Below are positions 37,567 through 46,472 of a DNA stretch of 64,000 nucleotides, piece by piece. A program made the position numbers and the translations under genes. How positions within the stretch are numbered: position 1 is the first letter of the stretch; each line of letters opens with the position of its first letter. This stretch comes from Gemmatimonadota bacterium. Lineage in GTDB: Bacteria; Gemmatimonadota; Gemmatimonadetes; Gemmatimonadales; Gemmatimonadaceae. The notes below the pieces were generated by a model. That model was given only the letters and a program-made list of their open reading frames with translations, ran no database searches and had not been told where the DNA came from. The stretch covers positions 62,001 through 126,000 of the forward strand of contig JADJAD010000004.1 of NCBI GenBank assembly GCA_016704465.1, written 5' to 3'.

Positions 37567-38692
37567 CCGCCCCCGACGCGCGCGCCCTGCTCGAGGTGCG
37601 CGACCTGCGCACACACTTCGTGCAGTCGCAGGGACTCTTCGGCCGGCGAACCGCTGTGGTCCGGGCAGTCGACGGCGTGTCGTTCGACGTCTTTCCCGGC
37701 GAAACACTCGGCATCGTGGGAGAGTCTGGCTGTGGCAAGACCACCCTGGGGCGCACGATCCTTCGGCTCGTGGAGCCGACCAGCGGCTCCATCCGGTTCG
37801 ACGGGACCGACCTGCTGGCCCTGAAGGGGAGCGGATTGCGGGCCATGCGCCGGCACCTCCAGATCATCTTCCAGGACCCGTTCTCCTCGCTCAACCCGCG
37901 CCTCACCATCGGCGCCACGATCAGGAAGGGCTCACCGTCCACCGGTTGGCCGAGGGAAGCGCCGCAGACACCCGCGTCCGCCAGCTGCTCGACGAGGTCG
38001 GGCTCCGTCCCGAGTACGCCAGTCGGTATCCGCACGAGTTTTCCGGCGGCCAGCGCCAACGCGTCGGCATCGCCCGTGCGCTGGCGGTCGAGCCGCGCCT
38101 CATTGTCTGCGACGAACCCGTGTCGGCGCTGGACGTGTCGGTCCAGGCCCAGGTCATCAACCTCCTCCAGGACCTGCAGCGCGATCGCGGCCTGACCTAC
38201 ATCTTCATTGCGCACGACCTGTCGGTCGTGGAGCACATGGCCACACGCGTTGCGGTCATGTACCTGGGGCGCATCGTCGAGTTGGCCACAGGCGACGACC
38301 TGTATCGCGAGCCGGTGATGCCGTACACGCAGGCGCTGCTCTCGGCGGTGCCCGTCCCCGATCCCACCCGTGCACGGGGACGCATCGTCCTGCGTGGTGA
38401 TGTCCCATCGCCCGCCGATCCCCCGTCGGGGTGCGTCTTCCATCCGCGCTGTCATCACCCGTCGCGCGACGCGGCCTGCGAACGTCTCGTACCGCCACTC
38501 GAAGAAAAGGGGCGCGACGGCGAGACCGCCGTCGGCCATGGCGACACGGGCGCCGGGATCGTCCATCTGGCCGCGTGCATCAAGCAGTCGCCCACGTCCG
38601 TGAGTGCCGCGGCCCAGCAGGCGGCCGGCGGCACGCACGCCGCCATTCGGTACCTCCCGACTGCCGCACTCGGGATCCGCAGCGAGTCCTGA
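37563..38692 (+). pseudogene. Peptide ABC transporter ATP-binding protein, DppF type, with a one-base frameshift
   Basis: The first 120 codons (GTG at 37563) encode a normal DppF N-terminus: GESGCGKTTLGRTILRLV (Walker A) and IIFQDPFSSLNPRLTIGATIR. At about 37923-37926 the frame must shift by -1, or one G is missing, before EGLTVHRLAEGS and the rest. The downstream frame carries FSGGQRQRVGIARAL, Walker B LIVCDEPVSALDVSVQAQ, the H-loop FIAHDLSVVEHMATRV and the C-terminal GCVFHPRCHHPS motif. Without the shift the first frame ends near 38195 and lacks signature and Walker B. No slippery heptamer is obvious, so this is a recent mutation or a sequencing error. A long C-terminal tail ending IRSES is unusual for the family. 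Confidence 0.8.
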
Positions 38693-38715
38693 CCCTCCCT
38701 CTTCCGAGCCCGCTC

Positions 38716-40272
38716 ATGGCCCCCGCCGTCGACACCGCGTCTCCCCGTCTCTCGCCCGCCGAAGAGGCCGCCCGGCGTCCGTACACCGCCGATCGCAGCT
38801 TCTTCGGTCACCCCGGCGGACTGTCGACGCTGTTTGCCACCGAGATGTGGGAGCGGTTCTCGTACTACGGCATTCGCCCACTGCTGGTCCTGTTCATGAC
38901 CGCCGCCCTCACCAGCGGCGGTTTCGGTTTCGATCGCCCGCAGGCCGCATCGATCGTCGGGATCTATGCTGCCAGCGTCTACCTGGCGTCGCTCCCCGGC
39001 GGCTGGGTCGCTGACCGCTGGCTTGGGCTGCAGCGCTCGATTTGGTATGGCGGCCTGTTCATCGCGGCCGGGCACCTCAGTATCGCGCTGTCCGCCGTCT
39101 TCGCGCAGTCGACCTTCTTTCTCGGGCTCGTGCTGATCGTCGTCGGGACCGGACTGCTCAAGCCGAATATCTCCGCGCTGGTGGGCGACCTGTATCCCGA
39201 GGGGGGAGCCCGTCGCGACGCCGGCTTCTCGATCTTCTACATGGGGATCAACCTCGGGGCCTTTCTCGCCCCGCTCCTCACCGGCTACCTGGGCGAGCGC
39301 GTGGGATGGCACTGGGGCTTCGGCGCAGCCGGCGTCGGCATGCTGATCGGTGTCCTGATCTATCGCAGCCGCATGGTGCGCACGCTCGGGCCGCTCGGAC
39401 TCGAGCCGTCGTCATCCGTCGAGGAGCAACAGAAGGTCAAGCGGTGGGCGCTGGGCGGACTGGGCGTGGCCTTCGTCGTCGTCCTGCTGGCGATGCTCGG
39501 GATCATCGCCGTCGACCCGGTCGCCGTCGCCCAGCGATTGAGCATGACCATGGCGACGTTGGGGCTGCTCTACTTCGCGTATCTGTTCCTGCTGGCCGGA
39601 CTCACGCTGGACGAGAAGAAGCGCATGGCCGTCATCTTCGCGCTCTGCATCTTCTCCATCGTGTTCTGGGCTGCCTTCGAGCAGGCGCCAACCTCACTCA
39701 ACCTCTTTGCCCGCGACTTCACGGATCGCACCGTGTTCGGCTGGGAGATGCCGACGCTGTGGCTGCAGTCGGCGAACTCGTTCTTCGTCATCACGCTCGC
39801 CCCCGTCTTCGGCGCCATCTGGATCGGGCTCGCCAAGCGCGGCATCGATCCGTCCAGCCCCGCGAAGTTCGCGTTCGCCCTCGCCATTACCGGCGTCGCG
39901 TTCCTGGTCATGGTGCAGGCATCCAACGTCGTGATCGATGGCGGCGGCCTGGTGAAGGTGTCGGCCTGGTGGTTGACCGGCAGCTACCTGCTGCAGACCA
40001 TTGGAGAACTCTCCCTCAGTCCCGTCGGCCTCAGTTCGATGACCAAGCTCGCCCCGCGCAAGTTCGTGGGGCAGATGATGGGCTTGTGGTTCCTGGCGAC
40101 GGCGATGGGCAACCTGATCGCTGGCCTCGTCGGCGGTGCGGTCGATCCGGAGAAGTTGGACCAGATGCCCCAGCTCTTCACGCGCACCGCCATCTCCCTC
40201 TTCCTCGCCTCCGCTCTGCTCGCCCTCCTGATCGTCCCCATTCGCCGCATGCTGGCGACGACCAAGCAGTAG
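38716..40272 (+). CDS. POT/PTR2-family proton-peptide symporter
   Basis: A 518-residue major-facilitator protein with about 14 helices. The POT proton-coupling motif ExxERFxYY is in TEMWERFSYYGIRPLL. The PTR2 signature GTGLLKPNISALVGDLY follows, then FSIFYMGINLGAFLAPLLTG. The C-terminal half contains FWAAFEQAPTSLNLFA, the family's distal FEQ motif. It imports di- and tripeptides with protons across the inner membrane. Located directly after the peptide ABC genes, it gives the cell a second peptide-uptake route. ATG at 38716 chosen by the start of homology. Confidence 0.93.
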   Translation: MAPAVDTASPRLSPAEEAARRPYTADRSFFGHPGGLSTLFATEMWERFSYYGIRPLLVLFMTAALTSGGFGFDRPQAASIVGIYAASVYLASLPGGWVADRWLGLQRSIWYGGLFIAAGHLSIALSAVFAQSTFFLGLVLIVVGTGLLKPNISALVGDLYPEGGARRDAGFSIFYMGINLGAFLAPLLTGYLGERVGWHWGFGAAGVGMLIGVLIYRSRMVRTLGPLGLEPSSSVEEQQKVKRWALGGLGVAFVVVLLAMLGIIAVDPVAVAQRLSMTMATLGLLYFAYLFLLAGLTLDEKKRMAVIFALCIFSIVFWAAFEQAPTSLNLFARDFTDRTVFGWEMPTLWLQSANSFFVITLAPVFGAIWIGLAKRGIDPSSPAKFAFALAITGVAFLVMVQASNVVIDGGGLVKVSAWWLTGSYLLQTIGELSLSPVGLSSMTKLAPRKFVGQMMGLWFLATAMGNLIAGLVGGAVDPEKLDQMPQLFTRTAISLFLASALLALLIVPIRRMLATTKQ

Positions 40273-40313
40273 GCGGCACCCGGCACACACCAGGTCGACT
40301 GCCGCTGGCGGGC

Positions 40314-40348
40314 GCGCGCCGCCTCACGCGCGCCGCCTCACGCGCGCC
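40314..40348. repeat. 14-bp tandem repeat, about 2.5 copies
   Basis: GCGCGCCGCCTCAC is repeated twice (40314-40327, 40328-40341) with a half copy after it. It lies a few bases beyond the stop of the minus-strand outer-membrane gene. On that strand each unit contains TGA and 14 is not a multiple of three. A low copy number makes this the weakest of the 3'-end arrays. Confidence 0.6.
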
Positions 40349-40354
40349 GCGCGC

Positions 40355-42082
40355 CTACGGCCAGTTGAAGATCGACTGCGGCAGCACGCGCTCGCGAATG
40401 CGCCGCATGTCGCCGGGCGTCGAGTGGAACGTTCGGGTGCGATCGACGTTGGTGAGCCGCATCCCCCACCGCGCACCGTCGCGGCGGTCGATCGGGAAGG
40501 CGACGTCGAGCCGCCACATGCGTTGCGAGCGCGGCGGGACCGCGGCCATGATCGAGAATCCCGCCGCCTCGCGCAGCCCGCTGTCCAGGCCCAATGGCAC
40601 GTCGCCGGCCCACACCTGCCCCACGTCGAGAAAGGTCCCGACCCCGGCATCGGCGGTGCCGCGGAAGCTCCCGATGCGCCAGCGCTGCTCCAGACGTCCA
40701 ATCACCCGACGCGCCCCTCCCACCTCCGCATCGTCGTAGCCACGAAGCCCGCCCGTGCGCGCCCCCAGGTCGAGCTGGTAGGGGACGCGAGCGCTCCACC
40801 CTCCCCCCCACGACACGTCGGCGAGCACGAGATGGCGCGGATGCGGCTTGAGGTACCAGGCGAACCGGCCGTTGGTGAGCACGTCGTCCCAGCCGTTCGT
40901 ATCCGACGATCGCCGCCCTTCCACATCCCCTTGCAGCGCCGCGTACGACCATGCCCCGCCCACACCGAAAAAGACGTTCGCCCCGACGTATTTCTCGTGA
41001 CGCGCCACCCCGCGCGACGCCGGCAGGCTGTGCCCCACGGTGAGGCTGAGCTGCGTCCCCCGGCGCAAGTCCTGCGGGCCGCTCAGCGCATCGAACCCGT
41101 TCACGCGAACAAAGCTCACGCGACGCAGGCCCAGCAGCGTGTTGAACCGCGCGCTGCGCGTCGTGCGATACCGACCGATGAGGGCCGACGTGGTGTCGAC
41201 GACAACCCCGGAGTCGGTGACGAGGATCGGCGCGCCAGCCGGCTCGTTCTCCTCGAACGAAAGCTGGGCGCCGAGCAGCCCCAGCAACCCGGTGCTCCCT
41301 ACCCGCAGCATCGCGCCCGCATCCGCGAACCGCCGCTGGACCTCCAGCGACGACGGCACCCCGCGCGGTCGCAGGAAGCGGGCGTACTCGTCCACATAAC
41401 CACCGCTCACGCGCCAGGCATACCGCTGCACGTCGGTCAGGAATGGATAGCTGACCTCCGCCAGCCAATCGGAGCCGAGTTCCCGCCGCGCCGCCACCAG
41501 CTGCAACTGGTGCGGACGACCAAACAGCTGGTAGTTCGTGTAGCGGGCGGCGAAGCGGTCGCGATACACGAAGCCGTCGCGCCAGCTGGCCGACGCCAGC
41601 ACGGCGTTCCCCAACAGGTTCTGGGTGCCGAGCGTCAGCGCGGTCAGGTACGGCGAGTCGTTGACGATGCCGACCGACCCCAGGAGCGACGGTTCGTCGA
41701 TCGTCACGACCTCGACCCTCACCCCATCCCGCCCGTCGGGATACGCGGTGACCGACGCATCGGACAGGAACGGCATGGCACGCAGGATACGCTCGCTTTC
41801 CGATCGTAGTACCGGATCGCACGGCGCGCCCTGCTTCAACAGGACGAAGTTCCGGATGACCGACGGTGCCGTGGTCGCGTGCAGGCTGGTGACCATGTGC
41901 CCCAGGAACGGGGATCGGGAGAAGATCCCGCCGAATCCCGGGGCCTCCGCGCGGATGACCACCTCGGTGATCGTCTGGCCCGCACAGCGCACTTGCGTGC
42001 GCCCGCCCGCCTGCGCGCGCAGGGCGGTGCCCGGGACGAGCAGGGCCACCGCGGCGGCCGCGAGCAGCGAACCGTTAGTCAA
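40355..42082 (-). CDS. Omp85/BamA-like outer-membrane protein
   Basis: A 575-residue exported protein. A signal peptide (LLAAAAVALLVPGTALRAQ) is followed by a short POTRA-like domain (about 40-130) containing VIRNFVLLKQGAPCDPVLRSESERILRAMPFLSDASV. The rest is a series of amphipathic beta strands with aromatic ends, consistent with a 16-strand barrel, ending in a Pro rather than the usual Phe (SIFNWP). The single POTRA domain and size suggest a member of the Omp85/patatin-like or TamA-like set rather than BamA itself. The start appears to be TTG (42082) seven bases after the stop of the coiled-coil gene. Confidence 0.7.
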   Translation of the reverse strand: MTNGSLLAAAAVALLVPGTALRAQAGGRTQVRCAGQTITEVVIRAEAPGFGGIFSRSPFLGHMVTSLHATTAPSVIRNFVLLKQGAPCDPVLRSESERILRAMPFLSDASVTAYPDGRDGVRVEVVTIDEPSLLGSVGIVNDSPYLTALTLGTQNLLGNAVLASASWRDGFVYRDRFAARYTNYQLFGRPHQLQLVAARRELGSDWLAEVSYPFLTDVQRYAWRVSGGYVDEYARFLRPRGVPSSLEVQRRFADAGAMLRVGSTGLLGLLGAQLSFEENEPAGAPILVTDSGVVVDTTSALIGRYRTTRSARFNTLLGLRRVSFVRVNGFDALSGPQDLRRGTQLSLTVGHSLPASRGVARHEKYVGANVFFGVGGAWSYAALQGDVEGRRSSDTNGWDDVLTNGRFAWYLKPHPRHLVLADVSWGGGWSARVPYQLDLGARTGGLRGYDDAEVGGARRVIGRLEQRWRIGSFRGTADAGVGTFLDVGQVWAGDVPLGLDSGLREAAGFSIMAAVPPRSQRMWRLDVAFPIDRRDGARWGMRLTNVDRTRTFHSTPGDMRRIRERVLPQSIFNWP

Positions 42083-42088
42083 GTGCAG

Positions 42089-42661
42089 CTACAGCCCCAT
42101 GCGCTTCTTGAGCGCAGCAAGCCGCGCGTCGGCGTCGGCGTCGCTGGTCTCGCGTCGTCGCTGGCGATCCATCGCACCCAGCTCCTGTGCCAACCCTGCC
42201 CCACGGTCGTCAAGCCCCAGCGCTTGATCGCTCAGCGGGGCGCTCCCAATCCCGCCCTCGCGCAGCCCCGATCCCACTCCCGCACTCGCCGCCCTGAACT
42301 GCGCCTTCATCTCATCGACCTCACGCTCCACGAGCGCGAGTTCCCCTTCCTGTGCCTCGAGCTTCCGGTCCAGTACCAGCACACGCTCCGCCTGGTGCGA
42401 CTCGAATCGGGCCGCCACTGTCACCGTCTCGGTGTCGCCGATCCCCTCGGCGAGCGTCTTGCGCCGTGAGATCGTCGCCAGTTCCTGCTGTTCCTGGACC
42501 AGCCGCTCACGGGTGGCCACCACGCCGGACCGCAGGTCGTCTACCGCGAGTCGTGCCCGGACCAGCGTCTCGCGCATCTCCGAGAGCATCCCCCGTCGCT
42601 CCGTCGCCGGGACTTCACCGTTCAACAGGGATTCAAACGCTCGGCGGATGTCCTCGAACAC
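42089..42661 (-). CDS. Coiled-coil protein, PspA-like in outline
   Basis: A 190-residue protein without a signal peptide. Nearly all of residues 1-135 is charged and helical, with a heptad pattern (RDRLVQEQQELATISRRK-like stretches, VLDRKLEAQEGELALVEREVDEM). A Gly/Ser-rich break follows at about 140, then a final helix DADADARLAALKKRMGL. It looks like a PspA/IM30-type or TolA-like structural protein, but the PspA signature is not clear. It is seven bases upstream of the outer-membrane protein gene and likely cotranscribed. Confidence 0.55.
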   Translation of the reverse strand: MFEDIRRAFESLLNGEVPATERRGMLSEMRETLVRARLAVDDLRSGVVATRERLVQEQQELATISRRKTLAEGIGDTETVTVAARFESHQAERVLVLDRKLEAQEGELALVEREVDEMKAQFRAASAGVGSGLREGGIGSAPLSDQALGLDDRGAGLAQELGAMDRQRRRETSDADADARLAALKKRMGL

Positions 42662-42734
42662 GGGATCCTCGCGGGTAGGCGGCGTGGCGGCAGGGACTGC
42701 ACAAGGTTACCCCGCAACCGTCGCCGCGGGCAAC

Positions 42735-43460
42735 TCACGACAGCCACCGCGCCTCATCCCGCACCTGCCGCATGAGCTTCGACGCCGAATGATGCGTGGA
42801 AAAGAACACCTCGTCACTCACCCGGTTCAGCGCAACGCGCAGCCGCCCGAATCGCGCCGCGACGCACGTGAAGAGCGGCTCAACTCCATGCTGCGACGCG
42901 AGCCAATGACTGGCGGCCAGCTGGTAACCGCGCCGCCCCATTTCGTCGAAGTAGTCCAGGTCCGGTCCCCCTCGCCGATGCCGCCTGGCCTCGATGAAGT
43001 CGGGGAAGATCCCCGCCAGCCACAGCGCGTAGTTCCCGAGGTGCGCCCGCGCCAGGAAGGCGCGGGTCGGATCGGAACAGTCGGCGTCGGCCAGCAGCGC
43101 GGCCAGCGTGTCGTAGACCTGGTCGTCGTGCTCACGAATGCGCTCCGCCCGCCCCCGTTGGCCGAAGTGCAGCAGCACCGACGTGACGAAGTCGGCCATC
43201 GTCCGGTCCCCCTCCCCGACCGCGCGCAGCGCATGGCGGACCAGGACGTAGGTGAACAGTTGCGGAGACGCATGCGCCGCCTGCGCCTGCCCCAGCATGG
43301 CACCGCGCAGCCGCGGATCGTCGAGGATGACATCGACCCCCTCATCCCGCAACCGCAGCTCGAGCGCGTCGATTTCACTCGACGATCCTCGGGCAATGAG
43401 GCGCATGGCCAGCTGCGCGTCACCTCTCGTCAGGCACTGGCGAACATTGGCGAGAATCAT
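42735..43460 (-). CDS. Conserved protein of unknown function
   Basis: A 241-residue mainly helical soluble protein. It begins MILANVRQCLTRGDAQLAMRLIARG and contains GNYALWLAGIFPDFIEARRHRRGGPDLDYFDEMGRRGYQLAASHWLA. No catalytic motif or signal peptide. The many Arg and Leu residues and the pattern of paired helices recall TPR-less alpha-solenoid folds, but I do not recognise the family. It is 73 bases upstream of the coiled-coil gene on the same strand. Confidence 0.5.
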   Translation of the reverse strand: MILANVRQCLTRGDAQLAMRLIARGSSSEIDALELRLRDEGVDVILDDPRLRGAMLGQAQAAHASPQLFTYVLVRHALRAVGEGDRTMADFVTSVLLHFGQRGRAERIREHDDQVYDTLAALLADADCSDPTRAFLARAHLGNYALWLAGIFPDFIEARRHRRGGPDLDYFDEMGRRGYQLAASHWLASQHGVEPLFTCVAARFGRLRVALNRVSDEVFFSTHHSASKLMRQVRDEARWLS

Positions 43461-43661
43461 TCGGCGGTCCTCCCATCTCGTGGAGTAGACACCCCCTCAT
43501 ACCAGTAGGTATCGACACCGATCCATCCCGGACTACAGGTCGTCTCGAGGAAAAGCCGCCGACGTGTCGGCCAGGAGTCGTCGACACGCCGTGCGATGGC
43601 CGCGACAGCGGACGCGCGCCGCGTTGCCATCCGGGGCGTCGCCGGGACACCTTTCCGGCGC

Positions 43662-44717
43662 ATGCCTCTCCGAATTCTCCACGTCGACAGCGGCCGCGAA
43701 TGGCGCGGCGGACAGCGACAAGTGCTCCTGCTCGCGCGCGGACAGCGCGAGCAGGGGCACGAACCGCTCGTGGTCGCCGCAACCGACGCGCCGCTCCTGC
43801 ATCGGTTGCGCAACATCGGGATTGCCGCCAGCGCCGTGCGCATGCGTGCCGACTGGGACCTCGCCGCCGCCCGTCGCGTGCGGAACCTGATCCGGACCTG
43901 GCGCCCCGATGTCGTGCATGCGCATGACGCCCGCGCGCACGCCCTGGCCCTTGGGGCACTCATCGGCCGACGCGACGTCCCGCTCGTCGTGACCCGGCGC
44001 GTCGCTTTCGTCCCCCGCGGACGGCTCAAGTACGGTCCGCGCGTCGCGCGCTTCATCGCCATCTCGCACGCGGTGCACGACGCGCTGGTGCGGGGCGGTG
44101 TCCCCGCCGATCGTATCGAGGTGGTCTACTCCGGGGTGCCCACCCCCCGCGTCGCCGTGCCGCGCGACTGGCGCGCCGAGCGTAAGTGGGGGCCGGAGAC
44201 CGTCGTCTGCGGGGTGGTCGGAGCCATGACGGCCGAGAAGGGGGTGCGCCTCCTGTCGGCGATCGGCGAACGCCTGCCGTCGGCGCCGCGCGCCGCAGCG
44301 CGCCTCGTCCTGCTGGGTGGACACGCGGCCGGACCGGAAACGCTGGGTGGGATCGAGGCCTTTCGCGCCGGCTTCGTCGATGAGGTCCACCACGCCATGG
44401 CCGGGCTGGACGTGCTCTGGCACCCATCCAGCGCCGAGGGGCTCGGCACCGCCGTGATCGACGCCATGGCGCTGCGGGTCCCGCCCATCGCCTTTGCCGT
44501 GGGCGGGCTCCCCGAACTCATCGAGGACCACACGTCGGGGCTGTTGGTCCCGCCAGGCGATGTAGACGCCTTCGCCGACGCCGCAGCCTCGCTGCTCGTC
44601 GATCCCGCCTTGCGCGAGCGGCTCGGCGCCGCCGGGCCCGAGCGCGCACGCCACTTCGGCGTCGAACTCATGATCGCCGGAACCGAGCGCTGCTACCGGA
44701 CCGTCCTGGCCCGGTAA
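43662..44717 (+). CDS. Glycosyltransferase, GT4-like (GT-B fold)
   Basis: A 351-residue GT-B glycosyltransferase. The N-terminal acceptor domain has HVDSGREWRGGQRQVLLLARG (the Gly-Gly loop after strand 1) and DVVHAHDARAHALALGAL. The C-terminal donor domain has GVVGAMTAEKGVRLL and LVLLGGHAAGP. The UDP/GDP-sugar-binding motif is HPSSAEGLGTAVIDAMALRVPPIAFAVGGLPELIEDHTSGLLVPPGD, with the EGLGxxxxEA-like pattern. It probably acts in surface polysaccharide or LPS synthesis. The ATG at 43662 starts directly at strand 1. It is followed 55 bases later by a GT2 gene. Confidence 0.85.
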   Translation: MPLRILHVDSGREWRGGQRQVLLLARGQREQGHEPLVVAATDAPLLHRLRNIGIAASAVRMRADWDLAAARRVRNLIRTWRPDVVHAHDARAHALALGALIGRRDVPLVVTRRVAFVPRGRLKYGPRVARFIAISHAVHDALVRGGVPADRIEVVYSGVPTPRVAVPRDWRAERKWGPETVVCGVVGAMTAEKGVRLLSAIGERLPSAPRAAARLVLLGGHAAGPETLGGIEAFRAGFVDEVHHAMAGLDVLWHPSSAEGLGTAVIDAMALRVPPIAFAVGGLPELIEDHTSGLLVPPGDVDAFADAAASLLVDPALRERLGAAGPERARHFGVELMIAGTERCYRTVLAR

Positions 44718-44771
44718 CGTCGAACGCGGTCGGGTCGGCGGTGTACCACCGGCTCAGCGCGGCGTCTAGCT

Positions 44772-45566
44772 TTGACGCATCCCCAACTTCCCGGTGTTGT
44801 GCTCTATATCTGCATCCCCACCTTCGACGAAGCGCCCACGGTCGGCGTCCTCCTCTGGAAGATCCGCAAGGTGTTCCAGGAGTTCTCGCGTGAGTACGAG
44901 ATCCTCGTCTACAACGACGCGAGCACCGATGCGACGGCCGAGACGCTGGAGGCGTATACGAAGGTGCTCCCGCTGACCGTGCTCACCGGCGAGTCCCGCA
45001 TCGGCTACGCCCGCGCGCTGACAACGCTCTGCCGCGCGGCAGCCAACCGCACGCGGTATGCGCGACGCGACGCGGTGATCACGCTACAGGGCGACTTCAC
45101 CGACCAGCCGGAACACATTCCCGAATTGGTGAAGCGCTTCGAGGGCGGGGCGGATATCGTGATCGCCGAGCGCGAAGGTGGAACCACCGGTCCCAAGCCC
45201 GTGCAGCAGATGCGCCGGTTCGCCCCGTGGGCGCTCCGGCTCTGGAGCAGGGCACCGGGCGTCCCGGGCGTGAAGGACCCGTTCGGATCGCTGCGGCTGT
45301 ATCGCGTGTCGGTCCTGCGCGACGCACTCAAGGTCGTCGGGGACAATCCGCTGATCGCGTGCGATGGGTGGGCCGCCAACGTCGACCTGCTCCTCGCCAC
45401 GACCCCGCACGCCCGCCGTGTCGAAACCGTCGCGCTGGAACCGCGCTATGACCTGCGCCCGCGTGACACACGCGTGAAACCGATGGCCGACCTCATGGCG
45501 CTCGCCCGGTTCGGTCGCGAGGTGCGACGCCGCCCGCCGTCCCCCGCCCCAACTGGTTCGGCGTGA
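44772..45566 (+). CDS. Glycosyltransferase, GT2 (GT-A fold)
   Basis: A 264-residue GT2-family enzyme. It begins with YICIPTFDEAPTVGVLLWKIRKVF and EYEILVYNDASTDATAETL, the nucleotide-binding DxD-like region, then DAVITLQGDFTDQPEHIPELVKRFEGGADIVIAERE. A C-terminal GW-containing loop (CDGWAANVDLLLA) closes the fold. No transmembrane segment is visible, so the product is probably made at the cytoplasmic face. The start is unclear: TTG at 44772, or a GTG ten codons later. It probably works with the preceding GT4 enzyme on the same glycan. Confidence 0.8.
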   Translation: MTHPQLPGVVLYICIPTFDEAPTVGVLLWKIRKVFQEFSREYEILVYNDASTDATAETLEAYTKVLPLTVLTGESRIGYARALTTLCRAAANRTRYARRDAVITLQGDFTDQPEHIPELVKRFEGGADIVIAEREGGTTGPKPVQQMRRFAPWALRLWSRAPGVPGVKDPFGSLRLYRVSVLRDALKVVGDNPLIACDGWAANVDLLLATTPHARRVETVALEPRYDLRPRDTRVKPMADLMALARFGREVRRRPPSPAPTGSA

Positions 45567-45735
45567 GCAGCAGCGCCGCGCTCGTCCGTGTCGCGCGCGT
45601 CGCTGTCGCGCGCGTTGCTCCGTCGCGCGCGCCCTGCTCGGGCCGGGTGCGGCCGCCCTGGCGCTCTGCCTAACGCTGAGCGGTGCGATTGCGGCGCAGT
45701 CGGGGACCGGGAACGAGCAGGCCCCACCGTCGCCG

Positions 45736-46437
45736 GTGCCGGCGTTCACCCCGGTCCCCTTTGCGGTCGGCGAACGCCTCACCTACGACGTGAAGTTCGG
45801 GGCGATCAAGGTTGGCCGGGGAAGCATGGAGGTGCTCGACACGGTCACGTTGCGCGGCCGTCCCGCCTGGCATACGCGTTTCCGCGTGCGTGGCGGCATC
45901 CCGTTCTACCGGGTCGACGACGTGCTGGAGAGCTGGATCGACCGCGCCGACTTCAACTCGCTGCGCTTCGTGCAGGACTTCGAGGAGGGCGGGCGCAGCC
46001 GGGAAATACGCTACGAGATCTTTCCCGAACGGGCCGTCTATCGCGAGAATGACAAGGCCGAGCAGCCGTCGGTCGCCGATCCGCTGGACGACGGGTCGTT
46101 CCTCTACTTCGTTCGCACGATCCCGCTCGATGTCGGGCAGACGTACGAGTTCCATCGCTACTTTCGACCCGATCGCAATCCGGTCGTCGTGAAGGTCATC
46201 GGTCGCGAGACCATCACCGTGCCGGCGGGCACGTTCCGGACGATCGTGCTGCAGCCGATCATCAAGTCCAAGGGGATCTTCTCCGAAAACGGACAGGCGC
46301 GCATCTGGCTCTCCGACGATGCCGCACGCATCATGGTGCAGATGAAGTCGCGCACCAAGATCGGCTCACTCAACCTGTATCTCCAATCGCACCGACCCCC
46401 GCCCCCCCCGACCGCGACGACGGACACGAGCCGTTAG
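45736..46437 (+). CDS. DUF3108 periplasmic protein, N-terminus apparently frameshifted
   Basis: From the GTG at 45736 the protein has 233 residues and matches DUF3108: FAVGERLTYDVKFGAIKVG near the start and IPFYRVDDVLESWID. Further on come FHRYFRPDRNPVVVKVIGRETITVPAGTFRTIVLQPIIKS and ARIWLSDDAARIMVQMKS. Family members are exported. In the same frame upstream of 45736 a signal-peptide-like stretch (ALCLTLSGAIAAQ) is encoded but has no start codon. A GTG at 45563, overlapping the GT2 stop, opens a different frame. A one-base indel in the GC-alternating tract near 45600-45635 would join them. The role of DUF3108 is unknown. Confidence 0.7.
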   Translation: MPAFTPVPFAVGERLTYDVKFGAIKVGRGSMEVLDTVTLRGRPAWHTRFRVRGGIPFYRVDDVLESWIDRADFNSLRFVQDFEEGGRSREIRYEIFPERAVYRENDKAEQPSVADPLDDGSFLYFVRTIPLDVGQTYEFHRYFRPDRNPVVVKVIGRETITVPAGTFRTIVLQPIIKSKGIFSENGQARIWLSDDAARIMVQMKSRTKIGSLNLYLQSHRPPPPPTATTDTSR

Positions 46438-46472
46438 GCGCCGACGCGCCGCCCGAGGCCGACCTCTCGCGC

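Noticed and set aside
37915..37935. Programmed -1 frameshift in dppF
   Set aside because: No X-XXY-YYZ slippery heptamer or internal Shine-Dalgarno with appropriate spacing; mutation or sequencing error is simpler.
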